A DNA stretch of 64,000 bases from Azospirillum oryzae (GCF_900177515.1 NZ_FXAK01000007.1:1534501-1598500); one strand, 5' to 3'. Numbered from the stretch's first letter, positions 9,423 through 18,047 are shown. A program made the numbers and translations. The notes: generated by a model not told the origin, from the letters alone.

Positions 9423-10070
9423 TTAACGTGTCAGAACCCAGAAGCAAGAAGCAAATCGGAACGACTGATCTTCAGATTCAGAAACTCTATATGTATATGA
9501 CTCTGATCCCCCATCCTCGCCATAACGGTAAATTCCATCTTTGGATCTCTGGTAATTAAGTCCGAAAAACTGTTCACCTATGTTGTGCGCCCTGGTGTCA
9601 ACTCTTTCAGCCGCGGATTTACGCGCGCCGTCTCCATTCGCCACCAAAAATGCCATGCCTACATATTGAATTGTCGAACTGTTTGGCGACTTCTTTAAAG
9701 CAGATCGCAAGCGGGACAGGTCACTCGCTATCGTCGTGTGAGCATTGATAGTCCTTTTTACTTCAATAGCTCCGATCGGCGCCTCAGAAGTGTCATAAAC
9801 AAAAATATCAAATCGTCCGCCTTGATTAAGCGCTTCAGGAAATTTTCCCCGTCCTAGAGCGCCGGCTTCACTCATTGACTCTTTGATGTTGGCTTCTGGT
9901 TTTACCCAACCAACAGACTTCAGTCTCTTCAGACTACGGTACAGTCCGGCTGTCAAAAGATATTCAGGCATGAGATTACAACTGATCCCGCTGATCTCCT
10001 GAAATTCGTTACAAACCTCTTCCAACGAATTGTGGACGCATTTGATTAATGCATTTAGGGCCAATGCCAT
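9423..10070 (-). CDS. Hypothetical protein with PD-(D/E)xK nuclease-like motif, low-GC gene
   Basis: A 215-residue protein I do not recognise. Its middle reads GGRFDIFVYD, then PIGAIEVKR: D88, then E103-V-K105 on adjacent predicted strands, the layout of a PD-(D/E)xK restriction-endonuclease-like core. A helical N-terminal region (1-75) and a mixed, aromatic-rich C-terminus surround it. It has no signal peptide or membrane segment. Base composition is clearly lower in GC than all neighbours and codon use is AT-rich (many AAA, GAT, TCA), suggesting recent transfer. I chose the ATG at 10070 because TTGGGAG is 8 nt upstream; that SD is inside a perfect inverted repeat. A TTG at 10100 would add ten residues. 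A nuclease function is inference from one motif. Confidence 0.7.
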   Translation of the reverse strand: MALALNALIKCVHNSLEEVCNEFQEISGISCNLMPEYLLTAGLYRSLKRLKSVGWVKPEANIKESMSEAGALGRGKFPEALNQGGRFDIFVYDTSEAPIGAIEVKRTINAHTTIASDLSRLRSALKKSPNSSTIQYVGMAFLVANGDGARKSAAERVDTRAHNIGEQFFGLNYQRSKDGIYRYGEDGGSESYTYRVSESEDQSFRFASCFWVLTR

Positions 10071-10078
10071 AGAGGGTA

Positions 10079-10111
10079 CTCCCAAAGGATAGCGGCACAA
10101 TCCTTTGGGAG
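10079..10111. repeat. Perfect 12-bp inverted repeat upstream of the low-GC gene
   Basis: Arms CTCCCAAAGGAT (10079-10090) and ATCCTTTGGGAG (10100-10111) flank a 9-nt spacer. The left-hand arm, read on the minus strand, contains the likely ribosome binding site TTGGGAG of the gene starting at 10070. There is no T-tract, so it is a poor terminator. It could be a protein operator or an RNA hairpin that hides the ribosome binding site. Confidence 0.8.
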
Positions 10112-10140
10112 AAACACCATGCTGTCAATCTCGTATTCGT

Positions 10141-10195
10141 ATTGGTGACAAGAGGCGGGACAAATTCAGCAGACCCGCCATTCCCCTATACCAAT
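10141..10195. repeat. Nested inverted repeat downstream of the peroxiredoxin gene
   Basis: ATTGGT (10141-10146) pairs with ACCAAT (10190-10195) and, inside it, GGCGGG (10154-10159) pairs with CCCGCC (10174-10179). It lies just past the stop of the leftward peroxiredoxin gene and may act as a transcript-end hairpin, though no T-tract follows. It also marks the right edge of the low-GC segment. Confidence 0.4.
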
Positions 10196-10204
10196 CCTAT
10201 GAGA

Positions 10205-10687
10205 TCAAACCTTCTCCAGCACCGCCTCGGCCGAAGACACCTCGAACTTGCCGGGGGCCTCGACGGCGACGTGCGTGACCTTGCCGTCCTCCGCCACCAG
10301 GGCGAAGCGCTGGCCGCGCGTGCCAAGGCCGTGGGCGGAACCGTCCATGGTCAGGCCGAGAGCCGTGGTGAAGGTGGCGTTGCCGTCCGGCAGCATCTTC
10401 ACCTTGTCGCCGACGCCGCCCTTGTCACCCCAGGCGCGCATCACGAAGGGGTCGTTGACGGCGAGGCAGATGATGCTGTCCACACCCTTGGCCTTCAGCG
10501 CGTCGGCCTGCTGGACGAAGCCCGGCAGATGCTTGGCGGAGCAGGTCGGGGTGAAGGCGCCGGGGACGGAGAACAGGACGACCTTCTTGCCCTTGAACAG
10601 CTCGTCCGTGGTGACTTCCTGCATGCCGTTGTCGGTCAGCCACTTCAGCGTGACGGACGGAATGGTGTCGCCAACTTGGATGCTCAT
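10205..10687 (-). CDS. Peroxiredoxin of the Prx5 type
   Basis: A 160-residue Prx5-family peroxiredoxin reducing hydroperoxides with glutathione/glutaredoxin or thioredoxin. The peroxidatic cysteine is C49 in VPGAFTPTCS, the standard active-site block, and the family's CLAVNDPFVMRAWG segment follows. I see one further cysteine (ICLAVND), not in the usual resolving position, fitting a one-cysteine mechanism. Length and start (MSIQVGDTIP) are normal. It stands alone in the leftward direction. Confidence 0.93.
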   Translation of the reverse strand: MSIQVGDTIPSVTLKWLTDNGMQEVTTDELFKGKKVVLFSVPGAFTPTCSAKHLPGFVQQADALKAKGVDSIICLAVNDPFVMRAWGDKGGVGDKVKMLPDGNATFTTALGLTMDGSAHGLGTRGQRFALVAEDGKVTHVAVEAPGKFEVSSAEAVLEKV

Positions 10688-10830
10688 CGTCTCTAACCCT
10701 TCCGATTTATAGGTTTGACCCGTTTTCCCGGGTTCGACCGGACTCTCGTTGCGGAGCCCGGCCCTGCATCCCTTCTATCCCCCGCGACCAGTGGCCGCAA
10801 GGCACGGTTGGCTCAATTCCACGGCCCGAC

Positions 10831-11184
10831 TCACGCCTTCTTCACGAACTCCGACTTCAGGTTCATGGCGCCGATGCCGTCGATCTTGCAGGCGATGTTG
10901 TGGCCGTCGGCCCCGTCGGTCAGGCGGATGTTCTTCACCTTGGTCCCGCCCTTCACCACCAGGGACGATCCCTTGACCTTCAGGTCCTTGATGACTGTGA
11001 CGCTGTCGCCATCGGCCAGCGGGTTGCCGTTGGCGTCGCGCACGCCCTGCCCTGCCTCGGCATCCGTCGCGGCGGCCGTGTCGGGGTTCCATTCATGGCC
11101 GCAGTCGGGGCAGTTCCACAGGCTGCCGTCGTTATAGGCATTCTCGGAGCTGCACTGCGGGCAGTTGATCTGATCGTCCATCAT
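10831..11184 (-). CDS. PhnA/YjdM-like zinc-ribbon protein
   Basis: A protein of about 117 residues with an N-terminal zinc ribbon (INCPQC and NCPDCGHEW, two CxxC knuckles) and a C-terminal SH3-like domain (DGDSVTVIKDLKVKGSS, VKNIRLTDG, HNIACKIDGIGAMNLKSEFVKKA). The family is named for a gene near the E. coli phosphonate cluster but is not a phosphonatase, and its role is unknown. I chose the double ATG at 11184 because AGGA lies 7 nt upstream; an ATG at 11193 is also in frame. Confidence 0.9.
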   Translation of the reverse strand: MMDDQINCPQCSSENAYNDGSLWNCPDCGHEWNPDTAAATDAEAGQGVRDANGNPLADGDSVTVIKDLKVKGSSLVVKGGTKVKNIRLTDGADGHNIACKIDGIGAMNLKSEFVKKA

Positions 11185-11270
11185 CGTCCTCATGGCGCGG
11201 GAGGAACTCCCGGAGCCGCCCTGTTACCGCAGAATAGCCGCAACGGCCATAGGCCTTTTCCCGACCACGC

Positions 11271-13370
11271 TCAGGACGACTTGCCCACCGTCTTGCCCGC
11301 AGCCCTCCCCAGCGCCTCCAGCACCACGCCGTCGCTCAGCAATTCCGGAAGGGCGATGCCCTCCGGCGCGCCGGGGCCGTAGACGATGTTGAAGGGAATG
11401 CCGTAGCGGCCATGGTCGGACAGGAACTTCGCGATCGTCGCGTCCGGCCGGGTCCAGTCGGCGCGCATCGCCACCACCCCCTTGTCCTCCAGCCGCTCGG
11501 CGACCTCGCCGCGGTTCAGGACCAGCTTCTTGTTGGCCTGACAGGTGATGCACCAGTCGGCGGTCACGTCGACGAAGACGGTGCGGCCGGCGGCGACATG
11601 CTCGCGAATCGTCGATTCGACGAAGGGCACCCAGCGCGCCTTGCTGTCGCTGACCACCGGCGCCGCGCCGGCCGACGGGCCGACCGCCGCCGGCATGGCG
11701 AAGGCGGCGACCGCCAGCACGCCCGCCAGCACCGGCCCGGCGATCCGCGCCGCACCGTGGGCACTCCGCCCGACCCACAGCGCCAGCACCAGCGCCGCCA
11801 TCAGCAGCCCGACCGTGGCCGCGGCCACCTCGCCGATCTGCGCCGTCAGCACCGACAGCAGCCAGACCGCCGTCAGCATCAGCGCAAAGCCCAGCACCGT
11901 CTTCAGCGTCGCCATCCAGCGCCCGGGCTTTGGCAGCCAGCCGGCCACCCGCGGCCACGCCGCCACCACCAGATAGGGCAGCGCCAGCCCGACGCCCAGC
12001 GTCGCGAAGATCGCATAGATCTCCACCGGCCCCTTGGACAGCGCGAACCCCACCGCGGTCCCCAGGAACGGCGCCGAACAGGGGGTCGCCAGCAGGGTCG
12101 CGAACATGCCGGTGGCAAACGGCCCGGCCAGCCCGTCGCCGCCCAGCCGGTCGGCCAGGGCGCGCGGCAGCGGCACCTCGAACAGACCCCACAGATTGGT
12201 CGAGAACAGCGTGACCAACACGACCATGAAGACCAGGAACAGCGGCTGCTGGAACTGGATGCCCCAGCCGACCGCGCCGCCCGCCGCCTTGATGCCGACC
12301 AGCACCGAAGCCATCAGCAGGAAGGAGGTCAGGATGCCGGCTGCGCTCGCCAGGAATCCGGCGCGCACGGCGGCCGGCGCCCGCCCGCCATGCTTGACCA
12401 CCGACATCAGCTTCAGCGACAGCACCGGCAGCACGCAGGGCATCAGGTTCAGGATCAGCCCGCCGAGCAGCGCCACCCCCAGCATCGCCACCAGACCGAC
12501 GCTGCCGGCAGTCGGCGCGGCGGAATCCGCCAACGCCATAGCCGAGGCCGTCACCGGCGCCTCCACCGCCTTGTCGCCATCGACCAGGGTCAGCGTCATC
12601 GCGCGCCCGGCCAGATCGAGGCCCGGCTGCGGATCGGTCACCGTCAGGGTCAGGCGGACATGGCGGTCATTGCCGGAAAAGACCGTCTTGGGGGCGGAGA
12701 AGGTCAGGGCCGGATCGGTCTCCACGAACAGGTCGGGGGTGACGAAGCCGTCGGCGGCGGTCGCCTCCACCTCCAGCGAAGCCCCCTTGCCGCGCACGGA
12801 ATCGATGCGCAGCAGCCCGTTCGGCCCCTTCGGCACCAGAGCCTGCGCGCGCGCCACGTCGTTGGCGACCTCGCTGGGGTCGGCCGGCCCGGCCGGCAGA
12901 GCGAGCGCGAGGTCCAGCGTCTGCGGCACGCAGATCTCCGAACAGACCAGCAGTTCGGCGGTCAGCGCCAGATCGACCGGCTTGCCCGGCGTCGCCGGCG
13001 CCCCTTGGATCGGCAACATCACGGCCGTGTCGTAGCCCGCCGTTTCGAATCCCAGGACGGAGAAGCGGTGCGGCGCCGGATAGGACAGCGTAGCCCCGCT
13101 GAGGTTGGCGGAGCGGCTCCAGTCCAGGCGCGGCGGGAATCCGGCGTCGCCGGGGGAACGCCAATAGGTCTTCCATCCCGGCTCCATCCGCAGTTCCAGC
13201 CCCAGCGGCAGAGCCGTCAGGTCGCCGGCTGCGCGCACCGCGGACACCAGCCGCGCCTCCACCGGCCCGGCCTTGGTCCAGGCGCCGATCCCATCCTGCG
13301 CGAATGCGGGCACGGCACCACCGGCCAGCATGGCCAGAAGCAGCAGGAGGGTGAGGGCATGTCTTTTCAT
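11271..13370 (-). CDS. ScsB/DsbD-like thiol:disulfide interchange protein
   Basis: A protein of about 699 residues that carries electrons from cytoplasmic thioredoxin across the membrane to periplasmic partners. A signal peptide (MKRHALTLLLLLAML, AFA cleavage) precedes a periplasmic alpha-type domain with the LVCSEICVP cysteine pair (about 145-155). Eight hydrophobic segments follow (about 285-560) carrying the redox cysteines in NLMPCVLPVLSLK and ATPCSAPFLG, and the C-terminal thioredoxin-like gamma domain has DVTADWCITCQANKK. The longer N-terminal domain is typical of ScsB rather than classic DsbD. The ATG at 13370 (MKRH) gives the best signal peptide; 13379 is also in frame. Confidence 0.92.
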   Translation of the reverse strand: MKRHALTLLLLLAMLAGGAVPAFAQDGIGAWTKAGPVEARLVSAVRAAGDLTALPLGLELRMEPGWKTYWRSPGDAGFPPRLDWSRSANLSGATLSYPAPHRFSVLGFETAGYDTAVMLPIQGAPATPGKPVDLALTAELLVCSEICVPQTLDLALALPAGPADPSEVANDVARAQALVPKGPNGLLRIDSVRGKGASLEVEATAADGFVTPDLFVETDPALTFSAPKTVFSGNDRHVRLTLTVTDPQPGLDLAGRAMTLTLVDGDKAVEAPVTASAMALADSAAPTAGSVGLVAMLGVALLGGLILNLMPCVLPVLSLKLMSVVKHGGRAPAAVRAGFLASAAGILTSFLLMASVLVGIKAAGGAVGWGIQFQQPLFLVFMVVLVTLFSTNLWGLFEVPLPRALADRLGGDGLAGPFATGMFATLLATPCSAPFLGTAVGFALSKGPVEIYAIFATLGVGLALPYLVVAAWPRVAGWLPKPGRWMATLKTVLGFALMLTAVWLLSVLTAQIGEVAAATVGLLMAALVLALWVGRSAHGAARIAGPVLAGVLAVAAFAMPAAVGPSAGAAPVVSDSKARWVPFVESTIREHVAAGRTVFVDVTADWCITCQANKKLVLNRGEVAERLEDKGVVAMRADWTRPDATIAKFLSDHGRYGIPFNIVYGPGAPEGIALPELLSDGVVLEALGRAAGKTVGKSS

Positions 13371-13564
13371 CGCGCGCACTGTTCTCTTCCCAGGAAGGGG
13401 CGCATCGGCGTCCCCGACACCCTATATGATAGCCCATATAATGGTGACAAAGCTCGGCCGGTGCTGTCACACTCCGGTGAAAGCGTCGCCAGAGCGCCAA
13501 CCACAACCGACCGTAGGGACGGGGGCGGTCTTCCGCACCGAACCGACGACAAGGATAATCGCCC

Positions 13565-14155
13565 ATGCCGCGCCTGACCAAGTCTCCGGACTCCAAGACC
13601 ACGGAATCGCTGACCGGCCAGCTGCTGATCGCCATGCCCGGAATGGAGGACCCGCGTTTCCAGCGTACGGTCATCTATGTCTGCGCCCACAATGAGGATG
13701 GCGCAATGGGTCTGGTGGTGAACCGGCTGTTCGGGTCGATCACGTTCGAGGATCTGCTGGAACAGCTCGACATGGACATCCCGCAGCCGACCCACAACCT
13801 GCCGGTGCATTACGGCGGTCCGGTCGAGTCGGGCCGCGGCTTTGTCCTGCACTCCACCGATTATGTCCGCGACGGCACGCTGGTGGTGAACGACGACGTT
13901 GCCTTGACCGCCACCATCGACATCCTGCGCGCCATCTCCGAAGACCGCGGCCCGCGCCGCAACCTGCTGCTGCTGGGCTATGCCGGCTGGGGTCCGGGGC
14001 AGTTGGACGCCGAATTCCAGGCCAACGGCTGGCTGAACGTGCCCTGCGACGAAAAGCTGCTGTTCGACACCGACCTGGACGCCAAGTGGGAACGCGCCAT
14101 CGGCAAGCTGGGCGTCAGCGTCTCCATGCTTTCGGGCGAGGCCGGGCACGCCTGA
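13565..14155 (+). CDS. YqgE/AlgH family protein
   Basis: A 196-residue DUF179 protein. Family hallmarks are visible: TGQLLIAMPGMEDPRFQRTVIYVCAHNEDGAMGLVVNR split across residues 18-55, the YGGPVE segment, and GYAGWGPGQLDAE. AlgH was named for a link to alginate expression in Pseudomonas but its biochemical role is unknown. It is divergent from the ScsB gene with a 185-bp promoter region between them and convergent with moaE. Confidence 0.93.
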   Translation: MPRLTKSPDSKTTESLTGQLLIAMPGMEDPRFQRTVIYVCAHNEDGAMGLVVNRLFGSITFEDLLEQLDMDIPQPTHNLPVHYGGPVESGRGFVLHSTDYVRDGTLVVNDDVALTATIDILRAISEDRGPRRNLLLLGYAGWGPGQLDAEFQANGWLNVPCDEKLLFDTDLDAKWERAIGKLGVSVSMLSGEAGHA

Positions 14156-14179
14156 GCGCGCCCTGGCCCGCCTGACACG

Positions 14180-14632
14180 CTACTCCGCCCACCGCGCAGC
14201 CGCCGCGTCGTCGGTCTCCTTCGCCTCGACCCAGCGCTCGCCCTCCGGCGTTGCTTCCAGCTTCCAGAACGGCGCCTTGGTCTTCAGCCAATCCATCAGG
14301 AAACGGCAGGACTCGAAAGCGGCGTCGCGGTGGGCCGACGCGGTGGCGACCATCACGATGCGGTCGCCCGGCTCCAGCCGGCCGTAACGGTGGATCACCA
14401 GCACGTCGTCCAGCGGCCAGCGGCGCCGCGCCTCCTCCCCGATGGCTTCCAGCTGCTTCTCGGTCATGCCGGGATAATGTTCCAGCGTCATGGCGCTGAC
14501 CGCCGCACCGCCGGCGATGTCGCGCACCAGCCCGACGAACATCGCCACGCCGCCGACGCTGGTTCGGCCGACGGTGAAGGCCGCATATTCGGCGCCGACG
14601 TCGAAATCCTCGGCCTGGACGCGGATCGCCAT
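14180..14632 (-). CDS. moaE: Molybdopterin synthase catalytic subunit MoaE
   Basis: A 150-residue MoaE, which transfers sulfur from MoaD thiocarboxylate to precursor Z to make molybdopterin. Recognisable blocks are GGVAMFVGLVRD, MTLEHYPGMTEKQLE, VIHRYGRLEPGDRIVMVATAS and FLMDWLKTKAPFWKLE with the catalytic lysine. It begins 4 nt after moaD and is the last gene of the leftward molybdenum cofactor run. Confidence 0.96.
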   Translation of the reverse strand: MAIRVQAEDFDVGAEYAAFTVGRTSVGGVAMFVGLVRDIAGGAAVSAMTLEHYPGMTEKQLEAIGEEARRRWPLDDVLVIHRYGRLEPGDRIVMVATASAHRDAAFESCRFLMDWLKTKAPFWKLEATPEGERWVEAKETDDAAAARWAE

Positions 14633-14636
14633 GCCG

Positions 14637-14891
14637 TCAGCCCCCCGTCACCGGCGGGAACAGCGCAATCTCATCGGTCGCGGAGATCGGGTGGTCGTAG
14701 GGCACATGCTCCTGGTTCACCGCCACCTTGACCAATTTGCTGTTGGCCAGCGCCTCGGCATGGCGGGGGCTGCGGGTCTTCAGCCATTCGACGAGGTCGC
14801 CGGCCGTGGACACCTCCGTCGGCAACTCCACGGTTTCGGTCGGCACGCCGATCTTGCTGCGCAGCCAGGCGAAATAGAGAATCTTCATCAC
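14637..14891 (-). CDS. moaD: Molybdopterin synthase sulfur carrier subunit MoaD
   Basis: An 84-residue ubiquitin-fold sulfur carrier ending in the obligatory Gly-Gly (FPPVTGG), which is thiocarboxylated and inserted into the MoaE active site. It starts MMKILYFAWLRSKIG, typical of MoaD. It lies 7 nt after moeA and 4 nt before moaE, so the three are surely co-transcribed. Confidence 0.96.
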   Translation of the reverse strand: MMKILYFAWLRSKIGVPTETVELPTEVSTAGDLVEWLKTRSPRHAEALANSKLVKVAVNQEHVPYDHPISATDEIALFPPVTGG

Positions 14892-14898
14892 GCGCCCT

Positions 14899-16152
14899 CT
14901 ACAGGAATTCTTTGAAAGGCAGGAAATCGACGGTCATGCCGGGCTCGACCCGCGCCAGATCCTCCGGCAACTCGATCAGGCCCTCGGACTCCACCAGCGA
15001 CGACAGCACGCCGGCCCCGTCGCGCGGGTACTTGGACGCCTCCAGCATACCATCCTCGCCCCGTGTCAGCGACCCGCGCAGGAACTCGCGCCGCCCCGGC
15101 TTCTTCTTGTGGGCGAAGGCCGCGCGCACCGGGATAGCCCGCGGCGCCTCGTCCGCCGCCCCCATCAGCCGCAGCAGAATCGGCCGGGCGATGCGCAGGA
15201 AGGTCACCACCACCGCCACCGGATTTCCCGGCAGCCCGACGAACACAGCGTCGCGCACACGCCCCAGCGCCACCGGCCGCCCCGGCTTGATCGCCAGCCG
15301 CCAGAAATCCAGCCGCCCATTCGCCTCGACCGCCGGCTTGACGTGATCCTCCTCCCCGGTGGACATACCGCCGGAGGTGATCAGCGCATCATGGCTCGCC
15401 GCAGCGGCGGCCAGCGCATCGCGGATCGCCTCAAACCGGTCGGGCAGGATGCCGAGGTCGGTGACGGCGCAGCCCAGCCGGGTCAGTAGCGCGATCAGGG
15501 CGAAGCGGTTGGCGTCATAAACGGCGCCGGGCTCCAGCGCCTGCCCCGGCTGCCGCAACTCGTCGCCGGTGGAAAACACCGCCACCCGCAGCCGGCAGCG
15601 CACCTCCAGCACGGCATGACCCAGGGAGGCGGCAAGCGCGATATCCTCCGGCCGCAGGCGCCGCCCGGCGGCCAGCACCACCGAGCCCTCGCGCACATCC
15701 TCCCCCGCCAGCCGACGGTTGACGCCGCGCCGGATGCCCGCCGGCAAGGTGACGGTGGCGCCGTCGCTGCGGCAATCCTCCTGCATGAACACCGTGTCCA
15801 TGCCCGCCGGCATCGGCGCGCCGGTGAAGATGCGCACCGCTTCCCCACGCACCGCCGGCCGGCCGAGCCACTGCCCGGCGGCGACCCGCGCCGTCACCGG
15901 CAGCACGGTCGCCCCCTCAGCGGCGAGATCGTCGAAGAACACGGCATAGCCGTCCACCGCGGCATTGTCGTGCGGCGGCACGTTGAAGGGCGCCACCACG
16001 TCGGCGGCCAGCACCCGGCCGAGCGCAGCGGACAGCGGCACGCTCTCCGTCGCCGTCACCGGCCCGACCCGTCCGGCCAGCAGGGCCAGCGCCGGCTCCA
16101 CCGCCATCATCGGCCCGCCGAAGGCGAAGCAATCATTGTCAAGTTGCACCAT
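14899..16152 (-). CDS. moeA: Molybdopterin molybdenumtransferase MoeA
   Basis: A protein of about 417 residues that inserts molybdenum into adenylated molybdopterin. Domain signs: the N-terminal LGRVLAADVVAPFNVPPHDNAAVDGYA, FTGAPMPAGMDTV, the central SGGMSTGEEDHVKPAV with its MogA-like fold, and KPGRPVALGR followed by FVGLPGNPVAV. The C-terminal domain (about 340-417) is intact. The start is ambiguous: ATG at 16152 (MVQLDND) or GTG at 16161. It sits 70 bp after the HAD gene and 7 nt before moaD. Confidence 0.95.
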   Translation of the reverse strand: MVQLDNDCFAFGGPMMAVEPALALLAGRVGPVTATESVPLSAALGRVLAADVVAPFNVPPHDNAAVDGYAVFFDDLAAEGATVLPVTARVAAGQWLGRPAVRGEAVRIFTGAPMPAGMDTVFMQEDCRSDGATVTLPAGIRRGVNRRLAGEDVREGSVVLAAGRRLRPEDIALAASLGHAVLEVRCRLRVAVFSTGDELRQPGQALEPGAVYDANRFALIALLTRLGCAVTDLGILPDRFEAIRDALAAAAASHDALITSGGMSTGEEDHVKPAVEANGRLDFWRLAIKPGRPVALGRVRDAVFVGLPGNPVAVVVTFLRIARPILLRLMGAADEAPRAIPVRAAFAHKKKPGRREFLRGSLTRGEDGMLEASKYPRDGAGVLSSLVESEGLIELPEDLARVEPGMTVDFLPFKEFL

Positions 16153-16222
16153 GGCCGCCACTCTAGTCCGTCGCGGCGTCCGCTGCGAAGAGGGAAAAGG
16201 CGTCCTTTCCGGGACGTGGCAT

Positions 16223-16894
16223 TCAGCCGCCGAACAGTCCCGGAATGTCCTCCACCCGCGTCAGCAGCCGATCCGGCCGTCGCGCTGCCAGCGCATCCGC
16301 GCGCGCATAGCCCCAGGAGACCGCGGCGCAACCCATGCCCAGCTTCCGCGCCGCATCGATGTCGCGCACCTCGTCGCCGATGCCGACCGCAAGCTCCGCC
16401 GGAACGCCGGTCAAGCGCAGCATCTTGCGGAACTTCGCCGCCTTGCCGAACAGTGACGAGCCGCAGCCGTAATGCGCCACCCGGCCGGCCGCCTCCGCTC
16501 CCAGGATGCGGTGGATGTTTTCCACCGAGTTCGAACTGACGATGGCGACGGTCACGCCCCGGTCGGTCAACTCCTGCAGCACCTCCGGCACACCGTCGAA
16601 CAACCGGATCCCGTCGATGTCGCGCGCCATCAGCTGCCGCATGTGGTTGGCGATGAAGGGCAGCTTCCAGTTCGGCACCCGCAGGTGCCGCATGATCTGC
16701 CGCGCATCATAGCCGCGCAACCGCTCCACCTCGTCCGCCTGCACGCGGTTGAAGCCATAGCGGTCGGCGACGCCGTTCAGAACGCCGATGAACCAGGGAA
16801 AGCTGTCGGCCAGCGTACCGTCAAAATCGAAGACGGCAAGCCGATAACCGCGGCGGTCGAGCGCCTGCGGCATGCGGGAAGGTGCGGTATCCAT
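16223..16894 (-). CDS. HAD-superfamily hydrolase (phosphoglycolate phosphatase-like)
   Basis: A 223-residue HAD phosphatase: motif I is VFDFDGTLADS with the nucleophile aspartate, a helical cap follows (about 35-100), motif II is VAIVSSNS, and the C-terminal motif is VGIGDEVRDIDAARKLG. The IGDEVRD pattern and cap type are like Gph and related phosphatases; the substrate is not clear. It lies inside the uvrC-pgsA-mobB-moeA-moaDE run, but no cofactor role is known for it. It could be a house-cleaning or phosphoglycolate phosphatase. Confidence 0.88.
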   Translation of the reverse strand: MDTAPSRMPQALDRRGYRLAVFDFDGTLADSFPWFIGVLNGVADRYGFNRVQADEVERLRGYDARQIMRHLRVPNWKLPFIANHMRQLMARDIDGIRLFDGVPEVLQELTDRGVTVAIVSSNSVENIHRILGAEAAGRVAHYGCGSSLFGKAAKFRKMLRLTGVPAELAVGIGDEVRDIDAARKLGMGCAAVSWGYARADALAARRPDRLLTRVEDIPGLFGG

Positions 16895-16932
16895 GTCGTC
16901 TCTTGGAATATCAAATCAGCGAAGGCGAGCCC

Positions 16933-17433
16933 TCACCCCAACCCGCACCGCTCCACCACGAACGCCGCAACCGTCTCGGCATCGTTCAGGTCCAACACCG
17001 GCACCGGACAGCCCGGAACCACGCCGTCGCTCGCCACCGCGACGATGGTGGGATCGTCGGGGGCGATCAGCGCCTTGTCCACCTCGGCCCGCCAGACCTC
17101 GATCTTCTCGTGCCGGTCGCGCTTGAAGCCCTCGACCAGCAGCAGGTCGACCGGCGCCACCTTGGTCACCAGCTGCTCCAGCGTCAGCTCCGGCTCGCCG
17201 TCGCGCAGTTCGTGCATCAGCGCCCAGCGGCGGGGGGAGCTGACCAGCACCTCCGTCGCGCCGGCCATGCGGTGGTTGTGGCTGTCCTTGCCGGGATGGT
17301 CGATGTCGAAGCCCTTGTGGGCATGCTTGACCGTCGAAACGCGCAGGCCCCGCGCCGTCAGCGCCGGGATCAGCCGCACCATCAGCGAGGTCTTGCCGCT
17401 GCCGCTCCAGCCGGTAAGGCCAAAAATCTTCAT
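16933..17433 (-). CDS. mobB: Molybdopterin-guanine dinucleotide biosynthesis protein MobB
   Basis: A 166-residue GTP-binding accessory protein for making the guanine dinucleotide form of the molybdenum cofactor. The P-loop is LTGWSGSGKTSL near the N-terminus, followed by STVKHAHKGFDIDHPGKDS, the typical MobB switch region, and the LLLVEGFKRDRHEKIEV block. The frame stays open far upstream through pgsA, but MKIFGLTG at 17433 is the family start. It sits 11 nt after pgsA. MobA is not in the window. Confidence 0.94.
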   Translation of the reverse strand: MKIFGLTGWSGSGKTSLMVRLIPALTARGLRVSTVKHAHKGFDIDHPGKDSHNHRMAGATEVLVSSPRRWALMHELRDGEPELTLEQLVTKVAPVDLLLVEGFKRDRHEKIEVWRAEVDKALIAPDDPTIVAVASDGVVPGCPVPVLDLNDAETVAAFVVERCGLG

Positions 17434-17444
17434 GTCGGAAACTC

Positions 17445-18047
17445 TCAACCGGCGCTGCGGGCGGAACGGGCGGTGCCGGGCTTCGCCGGCTGCTCCGCCA
17501 TCATGTGGGTCAGCCCGGCGCGCATGTAATCCCACCCGGTGTAGAAGGTCAGGGCCGCGGCGATCCACAGCCCGACCGTGCCGATGAAGGTCACCGGCAG
17601 TTCCGCCGGACCATAATCGCCGACGATCAGGAAACCCAGCGCGATCATCTGGATCGTCGTCTTCCATTTCGCCAGCCAGGTCACCGGCACGCCGACATGC
17701 AGCCCGGCCAGATACTCGCGCAGGCCCGACACCAGCACCTCGCGCAGCAGGATCACCACCGCCGGCAGGATCGACAGCCCGGTCAGCCGGTGGAACCCCG
17801 CCAGCATGATGAGGGTCGCCGCCACCAGCAGCTTGTCGGCGATCGGGTCCAGGAACTTGCCGATCACGCTTTCCTGCGCCCAGGCGCGCGCCAGATAGCC
17901 GTCGAACCAGTCGGTGATGCAGGCCGCGGCATAGAGCGAGCACGCGGTATAGGCCGCCCAGGCTTCCGGCACATAGAACAGCCCGACCACCACCGGGATC
18001 ACCGCGATGCGCGACAGGGTCAGCAGGTTGGGCAGGCTGGTCAGCAT
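17445..18047 (-). CDS. pgsA: CDP-diacylglycerol-glycerol-3-phosphate 3-phosphatidyltransferase
   Basis: A 200-residue inner-membrane enzyme making phosphatidylglycerol phosphate. It has the CDP-alcohol phosphotransferase signature DWFDGYLAR followed by GKFLDPIADK, giving the D-G-x2-A-R-x8-G-x3-D-x3-D pattern of metal-binding aspartates, and about five membrane segments. It starts MLTSLPNLLTLSRI, the usual PgsA beginning. The pgsA-moaD-moaE neighbourhood is common in alphaproteobacteria; here mobB, a HAD gene and moeA are inserted. It lies 78 bp after uvrC. Confidence 0.96.
   Translation of the reverse strand: MLTSLPNLLTLSRIAVIPVVVGLFYVPEAWAAYTACSLYAAACITDWFDGYLARAWAQESVIGKFLDPIADKLLVAATLIMLAGFHRLTGLSILPAVVILLREVLVSGLREYLAGLHVGVPVTWLAKWKTTIQMIALGFLIVGDYGPAELPVTFIGTVGLWIAAALTFYTGWDYMRAGLTHMMAEQPAKPGTARSARSAG

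Noticed and set aside
11412..13577. Long open frame opposite the ScsB-like gene
   Set aside because: Its translation is dominated by Arg, Gln and His typical of antisense high-GC frames; the ScsB protein explains the region.
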